From: Lachnospiraceae bacterium
GTDB lineage: Bacteria > Bacillota > Clostridia > Lachnospirales > Lachnospiraceae
NCBI GenBank assembly: GCA_017474455.1
Contig: JAFVHP010000027.1
Location: forward strand, 1-38,752
Direction of reading: 5' to 3'
Length of the DNA: 38,752 bases
Numbering within the stretch: the stretch's first letter is position 1; every line of letters starts with the position of its first letter. Both the position numbers and the translations under genes were made by a program. This document shows, piece after piece, positions 25,101 to 32,199 of this stretch. Below the pieces are notes generated by a model. That model ran no database searches and was not told the DNA's origin. It saw only the letters and a program-made list of their open reading frames with translations.

Positions 25101-25913
25101 ATGAGTGAATCTTTATACCGCCCTCTGATACTGCTGTCGCCGAACATCACGGACGACGCGCCGAACGAGAGGATGTACAACAACGATTCCTATTTCCGCG
25201 CGGTCCGCGCAGCAGGCGCCATCCCCCTTACCTGTGGGAATGTGATCGATCTCGATGAACCGCTGGCAGAACCGTATATGAACGATTACGCGGATGAACT
25301 GGCTGCCCGTTCTGACGGTATGATCATTACCGGCGGGTGGGACGTGGACCCGCACCTGTATACAGACAATGTCAGTGAGCAGTCCAGGTATGACGCCCGC
25401 ATGGATGTACTGGATGCCCTTCTCCTGGATGCTTTTTATAAAGCAAAAAAACCTGTTTTCGGTATCTGCAGGGGGATCCAGTTCATCAATGTGCATTTCG
25501 GCGGTACACTGATCCAGGATATCGAGACTGAAAAAGGGATCCCGAACTTGGTCCATAATATGCGCGCAAGGGAGCCTGTCCCGGAGAACTTTTTCCATGC
25601 ACATGAAGTGGAGTTTACGGAAGGTTCAGAACTGCAGCGGATATTCGCGGACTGCGGAAGCCCGGTATCTGCCGGCGTAAACAGCTATCACCACCAGGCA
25701 CTGCTGGAAATTGCCGCAGGATTTACGGTCACCTGCGTCAGCGCTGACGGGATCGTTGAAGGCATTGAAAGTACGGAAAGACTGGATCCTTCCGATCCCT
25801 TAAGTCCTCCCCTTATCTTTGCCGTACAATGGCATCCGGAAAGGATGATCAGGGAGAAAGGCCAGCTGGGACTGTTTAAGAGATTTACGCAGATCTGCTC
25901 ATACAGCAGATGA
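25101..25913 (+). CDS. Gamma-glutamyl-gamma-aminobutyrate hydrolase family peptidase (C26, PuuD-like)
   Basis: 270 residues, class I glutamine-amidotransferase fold. FGICRGIQFINVHFGG holds the nucleophile Cys123; QWHPE holds His245 and Glu247; DVDPHLY and VNSYHHQAL are typical of the PuuD branch. It would cleave a gamma-glutamyl amide, in putrescine breakdown or in folate or peptidoglycan-related turnover. It follows the glycosyltransferase in the same direction, but a shared role is not evident. A bidirectional terminator follows. Confidence 0.9.
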   Translation: MSESLYRPLILLSPNITDDAPNERMYNNDSYFRAVRAAGAIPLTCGNVIDLDEPLAEPYMNDYADELAARSDGMIITGGWDVDPHLYTDNVSEQSRYDARMDVLDALLLDAFYKAKKPVFGICRGIQFINVHFGGTLIQDIETEKGIPNLVHNMRAREPVPENFFHAHEVEFTEGSELQRIFADCGSPVSAGVNSYHHQALLEIAAGFTVTCVSADGIVEGIESTERLDPSDPLSPPLIFAVQWHPERMIREKGQLGLFKRFTQICSYSR

Positions 25914-25981
25914 ACCTACTCTCCTGCTGACGGGATCACCTTTATCAGAGATTGAATTCATACAGGCCAAAAGCCGGAAAC

Positions 25982-26020
25982 AAAAATCGGAAACGCTGTA
26001 AACAACGTTTCCGATTTTTT
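25982..26020. terminator. Bidirectional intrinsic terminator
   Basis: AAAAATCGGAAACG and CGTTTCCGATTTTT form a 14-bp stem with a 10-base loop. It ends the C26 peptidase transcript on plus and tRNA-Met on minus. Confidence 0.92.
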
Positions 26021-26028
26021 ATAAACCG

Positions 26029-26102
26029 TAGCGAGGGGGGGACTTGAACCCTCGACACCGCGGGTATGAACCGCGTGCTCTAGCCAGCTGAGCTACCTCG
26101 CC
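26029..26102 (-). tRNA. tRNA-Met (anticodon CAT, elongator type)
   Basis: 74 bases: acceptor GGCGAGG with CCTCGCT, anticodon stem CGCGG/CCGCG with loop TTCATAC, T-loop TTCAAGT, discriminator A. It lacks the initiator C1-A72 mismatch and three G-C anticodon pairs on the G side, so it is an elongator, though an Ile-CAT tRNA (lysidine type) cannot be excluded. The first pair is G-U and one T-stem pair is A-C. CCA is not encoded. Confidence 0.92.
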
Positions 26103-26142
26103 ATCTGTAATTGTATGTGCCGTTTTCCGACACAGCTTAATC

Positions 26143-26172
26143 AGTATAAGCGCTCTCTGATATGTTTGTCAA
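26143..26172 (-). promoter_or_regulatory. Sigma-A-type promoter for tRNA-Met
   Basis: TTGACA, 18 bases, TATACT on the minus strand, directly after the stop of the nuclease-like/ATPase gene and 41 bases before the mature tRNA. Confidence 0.75.
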
Positions 26173-26180
26173 GCCAAAAA

Positions 26181-27683
26181 TTATCTCAGGATCGATACGA
26201 CTTTATCGAACAGTTCCGGTGCCTTCATGATAACGACAGCCAGCTTTTCCCTTACCCTTGTCACTCCCTGGAAAAACAGGTTGGGGTATATCAGGTCCGG
26301 ATCGGGCTCGGGGATCCCGCAGAGCTTTCCGTCTTCATCATAATAGAAGGTGCTGTCCATGAGCATGACCACCCTGTCAAATTCCATACCGAATACGGAT
26401 CTGGGATCAAAGTCTTCTTCAGATCCTTCAAAAGGCGACGAGCTGAAGGAAGGCCTGGAATAATTGATGAAAACATACCCTTTGTCCCGGTAATAGCTTA
26501 TCAGTTCCTGTGCTTCCGCAGTCGTGTTGGCATAACAGACTTCCACATTGGCATAACCGTTCGGATGCTGCTCATCCTTCACGGACAGGTCCCGGAGCGC
26601 AGATATAAAGGCCGCCATCTCCCGGTTCATCCTGATCTTTTCAGAAAGTTCGTATACGCCTGCCGGGGGAATTCCGGCGATCGCACCGGCGATATCTCTT
26701 TCTTTTTCCTGCGTGGTCAGGACCTGCTCCGGATCTGTGGAAAAGATACATACCTGGTCATTTTCCACGGCCATCCGGCATATCTTATCGAACTGCGGCC
26801 TGGAAAGTCTCTGTGCCTCATCCACCAGGATAAAGCCTGCCTTTGTAAAGAGACCGGCAGCATCGTTTTGCACTTCCCCGGCCGTGACGATGTCCAGATT
26901 GGCAGTCTCCCTGCTGATCTCCCGCTCGACATCCTTAAGCCCGCCGCAGACGATAATGACCGTGGCGGCATTGGCGGCCAGCGTCCTGGCCAGATCGTAG
27001 ACGAGCAGCGTCTTGCCCGTTCCGGGCTTTCCCGTGATATGGAAGAATCCCTTCCCGCCTGCAGCGTCAACAGCTTTCAGCAGAGATCTTTTTACCTGTT
27101 CCTGCGCCTGGGTCAGAAAATACTCCCCCCTTAAGAATCTCTCGGGAGTGGACAGCGGCGAGACCAGATACTCCGAGGCGTTGAAGAGACTGTCCGCGTC
27201 GGTCCTGTACCGGATGGCATGTTTCCTGACAAGTTCCGCGATCTGTTCCATATCCGACCTGACCAGCTCGCCGGCCAGGGACAGACGGTAACAGTCCATT
27301 GTTTCCGTAACCACTGTACACAGATCCAACCTGACACCGAGATGGGACAGATAGTAACGGTTGCGCAGAAGTTGTGCAAGGATCTGCTCTTCCGGCACCG
27401 GCTGTGACTTCAGTTCGATATTCAGGCAGGACCTGTCATTGAACTTCAGAAGGTCGAATTCCTTGCCTATCCGAGGAATGATGAATCCATAGAAAAAGCC
27501 GTCGAGTTCCGACGGCCTGATGCCGAGGCCTGTAAATTCATCCATGAGGAGCCGGAGCGATTCGATCTCATGATATCTGGTCATGTGATCATCGCTTTTG
27601 CCGGATTCATGCATCTCCACGATATTGAAAGAGTTTTCGTCATGTATCCTGGAAATGATATACAGATTTACAGGCCGTGTCAC
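26181..27683 (-). CDS. P-loop ATPase (DUF2075-like) with N-terminal PD-(D/E)XK nuclease-like region
   Basis: 500 residues. Residues 60-95 contain EFDLLKF (Asp77) and NIELKSQ (Glu90, Lys92), the D...ExK pattern of PD-(D/E)XK nucleases. From about 190 a helicase-type ATPase follows: GKPGTGKT (218-225) is Walker A, LVDEAQRL (287-294) Walker B with DEAQ, and YVFINYSR and FFQGVTRVREKLAVVI lie near the end. This resembles DUF2075/UvrD-like ATPases of unknown role. The start is GTG at 27683, with AGGGAAG upstream. It lies 33 bases after nhaC and may be read from its promoter. DNA processing or defence is a guess. Confidence 0.85.
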   Translation of the reverse strand: MTRPVNLYIISRIHDENSFNIVEMHESGKSDDHMTRYHEIESLRLLMDEFTGLGIRPSELDGFFYGFIIPRIGKEFDLLKFNDRSCLNIELKSQPVPEEQILAQLLRNRYYLSHLGVRLDLCTVVTETMDCYRLSLAGELVRSDMEQIAELVRKHAIRYRTDADSLFNASEYLVSPLSTPERFLRGEYFLTQAQEQVKRSLLKAVDAAGGKGFFHITGKPGTGKTLLVYDLARTLAANAATVIIVCGGLKDVEREISRETANLDIVTAGEVQNDAAGLFTKAGFILVDEAQRLSRPQFDKICRMAVENDQVCIFSTDPEQVLTTQEKERDIAGAIAGIPPAGVYELSEKIRMNREMAAFISALRDLSVKDEQHPNGYANVEVCYANTTAEAQELISYYRDKGYVFINYSRPSFSSSPFEGSEEDFDPRSVFGMEFDRVVMLMDSTFYYDEDGKLCGIPEPDPDLIYPNLFFQGVTRVREKLAVVIMKAPELFDKVVSILR

Positions 27684-27716
27684 AGTATTTTCTTCCCTGA
27701 ACGACTATGATGCTCC

Positions 27717-29222
27717 TCAGTCGCTGAATTTTACCTTTCTCATCACAAACAGTGTGCCGATCATCAGGATGATGCCGACAGGAAGGGCGATCACTGCCTT
27801 CGGTACGAAACCGGCGATCAGATAAGCGACAAAGCTGACGCATGCCACTGTGATCGCATAAGGCAGCTGTGTGGAAACATGGGTCACATGATCGCACTGG
27901 GCGCCTGCCGAAGCCATGATCGTCGTATCAGAGATCGGTGAGCAGTGGTCGCCGCAGACGGCGCCGGCCATGCAGGCAGAGACGCATACGACGCCGAGAG
28001 GCGATTCAAGCGGAAATACGCCGAGAGTAATGGGGATCAGAATACCGAATGTTCCCCAGCTGGTCCCGGTCGCGAAGGAAAGGAAGCATGCGATCAGGAA
28101 GATGATCGCGGGCAAAAAGCTCTGGAAGCCGCCTGCTGATCCCCTGACCACTGTCTCGACATATTCCTTTGCGCCGAGGGAATCCGTCATGGCCTTCAGG
28201 CTCCACGCGAATGTCAGGATCAGGATCGCCGGTACCATGGACTTGAAGCCTTCCGGAATGCAGTCTGTGATCTCCTTGAACTTAAGCACTCTTCTGCAGA
28301 GGTAATAGATCACCGTGATGACCAGCGTGACGGCCGAACCGAGCATCAGTCCCACCGAAGCATCCGAATTCGAGAACGCATCGATAAAGCTCTCGCCCTC
28401 AAAGAAACCGCCGGAATAGATCATGCCGATCACACAGGATACGATAAGGACCGCGGTGGGCAGGATCAGGTCCGCGACCTTGCCTTTGGGATTGCTGCTC
28501 TCTTCCATGGAAGATGCCATACTCTTCACGCCGGAGAAAATATCTCCTTTCTCCTTCGCATTTTTCTCATGCTTTGCCATCGGACCGAAATCCATTCCGG
28601 TAAATGCCAGGAAAAGCATCATTACGATCGTCAGGATCGCATAGAAGTTGAACGGGATCGCTCTGATGAACAGGTACAGGCCGTTGCCGTCTTCCACATA
28701 ACTGGAAACAGCTGCCGCCCAGGATGAGACCGGCGCGATAATGCATACCGGGGCAGCCGTCGCATCGATCAGGTATGCCAGCTTTGCCCTGGAGATCCTG
28801 CTCTTGTCGGAAACAGGACGCATGACGGAGCCGACCGTCAGGCAGTTGAAATAGTCGTCGATAAAGATGAGCACGCCAAGTGCGATCGTGGCTACCTGCG
28901 CACCTGCCCTTGACTTGATGTGTTCGGAAGCCCAGCGTCCGAAAGCCGCGGAACCTCCGGCTTTATTCATCAGCATGACCAGGATGCCCAGGACGACCAG
29001 GAATACAAGGATACCCATATTGTAGGCATCCGCCAGCGAGGCAACGATACCATCATTGAAGACGTGCGTCAGTGTGCCTTCGAAGCCAAAGCCAGAATAC
29101 AGGAGGCCGCCGACTACGATGCCTACGAAAAGCGAACTGTAAACTTCCTTCGTGATAAGCGCGAGCGCTATTGCGATAACAGCCGGCAGCAGCGCCCATG
29201 GTGTCTGATAAAACTGTTCCAT
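27717..29222 (-). CDS. Na+/H+ antiporter, NhaC family
   Basis: 501 residues with about 12 hydrophobic segments. FIDDYFNCLTVGSVMRPV, the NhaC-type loop FATGTSWGTFGILIPI and CGDHCSPISDTTIMAS are the family signatures. It exchanges Na+ and H+, or in some relatives malate/lactate with Na+; the substrate of this subgroup is not settled. GGGGAG precedes the ATG at 29222. A good promoter (TTGTTA-17-TATAAT) lies 77 bases upstream. The nuclease-like/ATPase gene follows by 33 bases. Confidence 0.9.
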   Translation of the reverse strand: MEQFYQTPWALLPAVIAIALALITKEVYSSLFVGIVVGGLLYSGFGFEGTLTHVFNDGIVASLADAYNMGILVFLVVLGILVMLMNKAGGSAAFGRWASEHIKSRAGAQVATIALGVLIFIDDYFNCLTVGSVMRPVSDKSRISRAKLAYLIDATAAPVCIIAPVSSWAAAVSSYVEDGNGLYLFIRAIPFNFYAILTIVMMLFLAFTGMDFGPMAKHEKNAKEKGDIFSGVKSMASSMEESSNPKGKVADLILPTAVLIVSCVIGMIYSGGFFEGESFIDAFSNSDASVGLMLGSAVTLVITVIYYLCRRVLKFKEITDCIPEGFKSMVPAILILTFAWSLKAMTDSLGAKEYVETVVRGSAGGFQSFLPAIIFLIACFLSFATGTSWGTFGILIPITLGVFPLESPLGVVCVSACMAGAVCGDHCSPISDTTIMASAGAQCDHVTHVSTQLPYAITVACVSFVAYLIAGFVPKAVIALPVGIILMIGTLFVMRKVKFSD

Positions 29223-29298
29223 AATCTCCCCTCATTCCGGGCTTATACCGCCCTAAAAGTTTGAATAAATATGCGCTGTTTTATGCGCAATTTGGGTA

Positions 29299-29327
29299 AT
29301 TATACATCACATCGATCCCTGTAACAA
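29299..29327 (-). promoter_or_regulatory. Promoter of nhaC
   Basis: TTGTTA, 17 bases, TATAAT on the minus strand, with a TG at the extended -10. The untranslated leader would be about 70 bases and includes a small GGGC-GCCC hairpin. Confidence 0.7.
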
Positions 29328-29340
29328 GTCTCTTTGACCA

Positions 29341-29349
29341 TGCTATAAT
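29341..29349 (+). promoter_or_regulatory. Extended -10 promoter of the tldD operon
   Basis: TGCTATAAT on plus, 47 bases before the GTG start of tldD. The -35 is weak (GTAACA at 17 bases) and falls inside the -35 of the divergent nhaC promoter. Confidence 0.6.
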
Positions 29350-29395
29350 CAATTCCGTATACTGGCTATTATATATATTAGGAAAGGAACAGAAA

Positions 29396-30799
29396 GTGTT
29401 TACACGACCCGAACTTGAAAAATACCTGACAAGGTGTATGCAGTCGGATGCCGACTTCGCGGAGATCTATGAAGAAGACGAGCTCACGGAGCATATCACT
29501 GCCCTCAATGAAGACATAGAACAGGTCTCTTCTTCGAGACAGTGCGGCACCGGTATCAGGCTTTACAGAGGAGTCCAGTCTGTCTACGGCTATACGAACG
29601 ATACGGACGACGCTTCACTGACCGCGCTGATCGAAGACCTGAAAGGCGCCATTTCCGATAATGAAGCCGGATCCTGTCCCGCTGCGTCCGACGTCACGCT
29701 CACACGTGTCGAATATGAAAACAATAACCCGGTCCGCATCGATTTCGAAAAGACACCGCTCTCTGAAAAGGCTTCCCTGCTGAAACGGGCAGCTAAGGCA
29801 GCCCTTCAGTATGATCCCCGTATCGAGAAGGTACAGTCGGGACTACTGAACGTCCGCCAGGATGTACAGATATCCAACAGTGAAGGCCGTCTTGTCAGCG
29901 ATTCCCGTGTCCGTACAAGGATAATGGTCGAAGCCTTTGCCAGGGAAGGAGATAATCTCCAGAGCGGAGGCGACCGCCCGGGTGCCGGTATGGGCCTTGA
30001 GTTCTACGAACAGACGACACCGGAATCCGCAGGACGTGAAGCAGCCAGGACCGCTCTGGTAAACCTGTCTGCAAAAGACTGTCCGTCAGGAAAAATGCCG
30101 GTCATTATCGACAACGGATTCGGCGGCGTTATCTTCCATGAAGCCTGCGGACATGCACTGGAAGCCACTTCCGTGGCAAAAGACCAGAGTGTTTTCTGCA
30201 ATAAACTGGGCACAAAGATCGCAGCCGACTGCGTCAGCGCTGTTGACGACGGTACGATCCCGAACGCCTGGGGATCCCAGAATATCGATGACGAAGGCAA
30301 TTTCCAGAAAAGGCGCGTACTTATAAAGAACGGCATACTTACATCCTATATGGTCGACAGGCTCAACGGCCGCAGGATGGGGGTCCCGTCCACCTCCAGC
30401 GGCAGACGTGAATCCTACCGTTTCGAACCCACCTCCCGGATGTCCAATACTTTCATCCTGGCCGGAAATGATTCCTTCGAGGACCTGTTCGAAGGAATAG
30501 AACGCGGCCTCTATGCGAAGAAAATGGGCGGAGGCAGCGTCAATCCCCAGACCGGTGAATTCAATTTTTCGGTCAGTGAAGGATATATGATCGAAAACGG
30601 GAAGATCACCTATCCTGTCAAAGGTGTTTCGCTTATCGGCAGCGGCAGCGAGATCCTGATGAATATCGACCGGGTCTGCAGCAATCTCGAACGCAGTCAG
30701 GGTATGTGCGGTTCTTCCAGCGGTTCTATCCCGACCGATGTGGGACAGCCCGCTATCCGTGTCAGCCAGATCACAGTGGGAGGTACTGCCAATGAATAA
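29396..30799 (+). CDS. tldD: TldD-family metalloprotease
   Basis: 467 residues. The metal motif HEACGH (248-253) within FGGVIFHEACGHALEA marks the catalytic TldD subunit. TldD and TldE form a heterodimer that cleaves unfolded or modified peptides, such as leader peptides of microcins. The start is GTG at 29396 with AGGAAAGGA upstream. It overlaps the partner gene by eight bases, as expected for a coupled pair. No peptide-modification genes are near, so a housekeeping role is likelier. Confidence 0.94.
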   Translation: MFTRPELEKYLTRCMQSDADFAEIYEEDELTEHITALNEDIEQVSSSRQCGTGIRLYRGVQSVYGYTNDTDDASLTALIEDLKGAISDNEAGSCPAASDVTLTRVEYENNNPVRIDFEKTPLSEKASLLKRAAKAALQYDPRIEKVQSGLLNVRQDVQISNSEGRLVSDSRVRTRIMVEAFAREGDNLQSGGDRPGAGMGLEFYEQTTPESAGREAARTALVNLSAKDCPSGKMPVIIDNGFGGVIFHEACGHALEATSVAKDQSVFCNKLGTKIAADCVSAVDDGTIPNAWGSQNIDDEGNFQKRRVLIKNGILTSYMVDRLNGRRMGVPSTSSGRRESYRFEPTSRMSNTFILAGNDSFEDLFEGIERGLYAKKMGGGSVNPQTGEFNFSVSEGYMIENGKITYPVKGVSLIGSGSEILMNIDRVCSNLERSQGMCGSSSGSIPTDVGQPAIRVSQITVGGTANE

Positions 30800-32117
30800 A
30801 AAGAAATGGATCGAATATGCTCTCGCGAACGGTTTTGACAGTTTTGAGATCTATCAGGAAACCGGGAAGACAAAAACGGTGAACTGGTATCAGGGAACGA
30901 CGGATTCGGCCGTCACTTCCAGAGTGACCGGCACGGCACTCCGCGGTCGGATCAGCGGAAAAATGCTTTCCTACGCTACAGAAGAGACCGGCGATGAACA
31001 TATGGAGCAGATCATAAATGAAATGAAAGAACAGGCCGGCATCATCGGCTCTTCTGAGAGCGGCACTATACTTTCACCTGAAAAGACGGATGAATGCACG
31101 TCATCCCGCACGTATACCCCCTTCACGAATGAAGAGATCCGCGCCGCTCTGTCAGATCTGGAAAAAAGCATACTCGCTTACGATCCCTGTATCGTCCAGG
31201 CAGTGCATCTTGTCTATGAAGAAGAGAGTGTTGAACGCACCATTTTCAATTCAAAGGGGCTGGATATAAAAGATAAAGGCTCGGTACAGGTGATCGGCGG
31301 GGGCGCAGTCGCTTCCCGGGATGGCGATATCAGGAATGATTTCCGCCATGAGACTGTATCTTCTTTTGACAGTTTTAATGCCGCCGCATTTGCCGATAAG
31401 CTCTGCGGGGAAGTAGTCAGGCAGCTCGGAGCCGGGCCGGTAAAGAGCACTTCCTGTCCCGTTATCTTTGAGAAAGAGGCCATGACTTCCCTCTTTGCAG
31501 CTTTCTCCGATATATTCTCCGGTGACAGGATCAGCCGCGGCATCTCTCCCCTTTCGGGCAAAGAAGGCCGGCGGATCTTTTCCGGACTGATCACCATGAT
31601 CGATGATCCGCGGGAGGACGCCGCTCCTTTTATTTACAACTATGATGATGAAGGCCACCCTACATGCCGTAAATATGTAGTCCGGGAAGGGGTCTTTGAA
31701 ACGGTACTGCACAGCACCGAAAGCGCGGCGAGAATGAATACGGTGAGTTCGGGCAACGGTTTTAAGGGCGGATGCTCCGCTCCCGTCAGGGCAGTTCCGA
31801 AGAATTTCTTTATCGTTCCCGGAGATATGCCTTTATCCGGACTTATGGAGTGTATCGGGAACGGACTGGTCATTACCGACCTTGCCGGCCTTCATGCCGG
31901 CCTTGACCATGTCACAGGGGACTTTTCTCTCCAGTGTTCCGGCTATAAAGTCACTGACGGGGAACGCGCCGAAAACGTCACATTGATCACTGTTGCGGGC
32001 AACTACCTGGAAATGATGGATAGAGTCCTCGCCGTCGGCAACGATATAGAATGGAAGACATCTCCTGCTGCCTGTCCCTCGATCGCTTTTAAGGAGCTGT
32101 CGATCGGAGGACTCTGA
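30792..32117 (+). CDS. TldE/PmbA-family protease partner
   Basis: About 441 residues of the same fold as TldD, without a HExxxH motif, as is normal for the TldE/PmbA partner. ATG at 30792 overlaps the TldD stop and has GGGAGG upstream; a longer reading from 30738 would run into TldD and has no site. Recognisable parts are RVTGTALRGRISGKML, IFNSKGLDIKDKGSVQ and the closing GDFSLQCSGYKVTDGERAENV and ITVAGNYLEMM. It should complete the TldD-TldE protease. Confidence 0.92.
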   Translation: MNKKKWIEYALANGFDSFEIYQETGKTKTVNWYQGTTDSAVTSRVTGTALRGRISGKMLSYATEETGDEHMEQIINEMKEQAGIIGSSESGTILSPEKTDECTSSRTYTPFTNEEIRAALSDLEKSILAYDPCIVQAVHLVYEEESVERTIFNSKGLDIKDKGSVQVIGGGAVASRDGDIRNDFRHETVSSFDSFNAAAFADKLCGEVVRQLGAGPVKSTSCPVIFEKEAMTSLFAAFSDIFSGDRISRGISPLSGKEGRRIFSGLITMIDDPREDAAPFIYNYDDEGHPTCRKYVVREGVFETVLHSTESAARMNTVSSGNGFKGGCSAPVRAVPKNFFIVPGDMPLSGLMECIGNGLVITDLAGLHAGLDHVTGDFSLQCSGYKVTDGERAENVTLITVAGNYLEMMDRVLAVGNDIEWKTSPAACPSIAFKELSIGGL

Positions 32118-32141
32118 TCCCGCAAAATCCGGTCTTTCTCA

Positions 32142-32199
32142 CTGTCTCCCGCCCCTTTGGCTTAACCTGCAGATATAAGCTTCAGGAGGGGCGGGACAG
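32142..32199. other. GC-rich hairpin between convergent genes
   Basis: CTGTCTCCCGCCCCT pairs with AGGGGCGGGACAG apart from a 2-base bulge, spanning the end of tldE's downstream region and the last codons of the helicase gene. It lacks a T-run, so it is not a standard terminator; it may protect the 3' end of either mRNA. Confidence 0.4.

Noticed and set aside
26029-26180. Integration site of a mobile element at tRNA-Met
   Set aside because: No integrase, no duplicated tRNA end and no composition change were seen around it.
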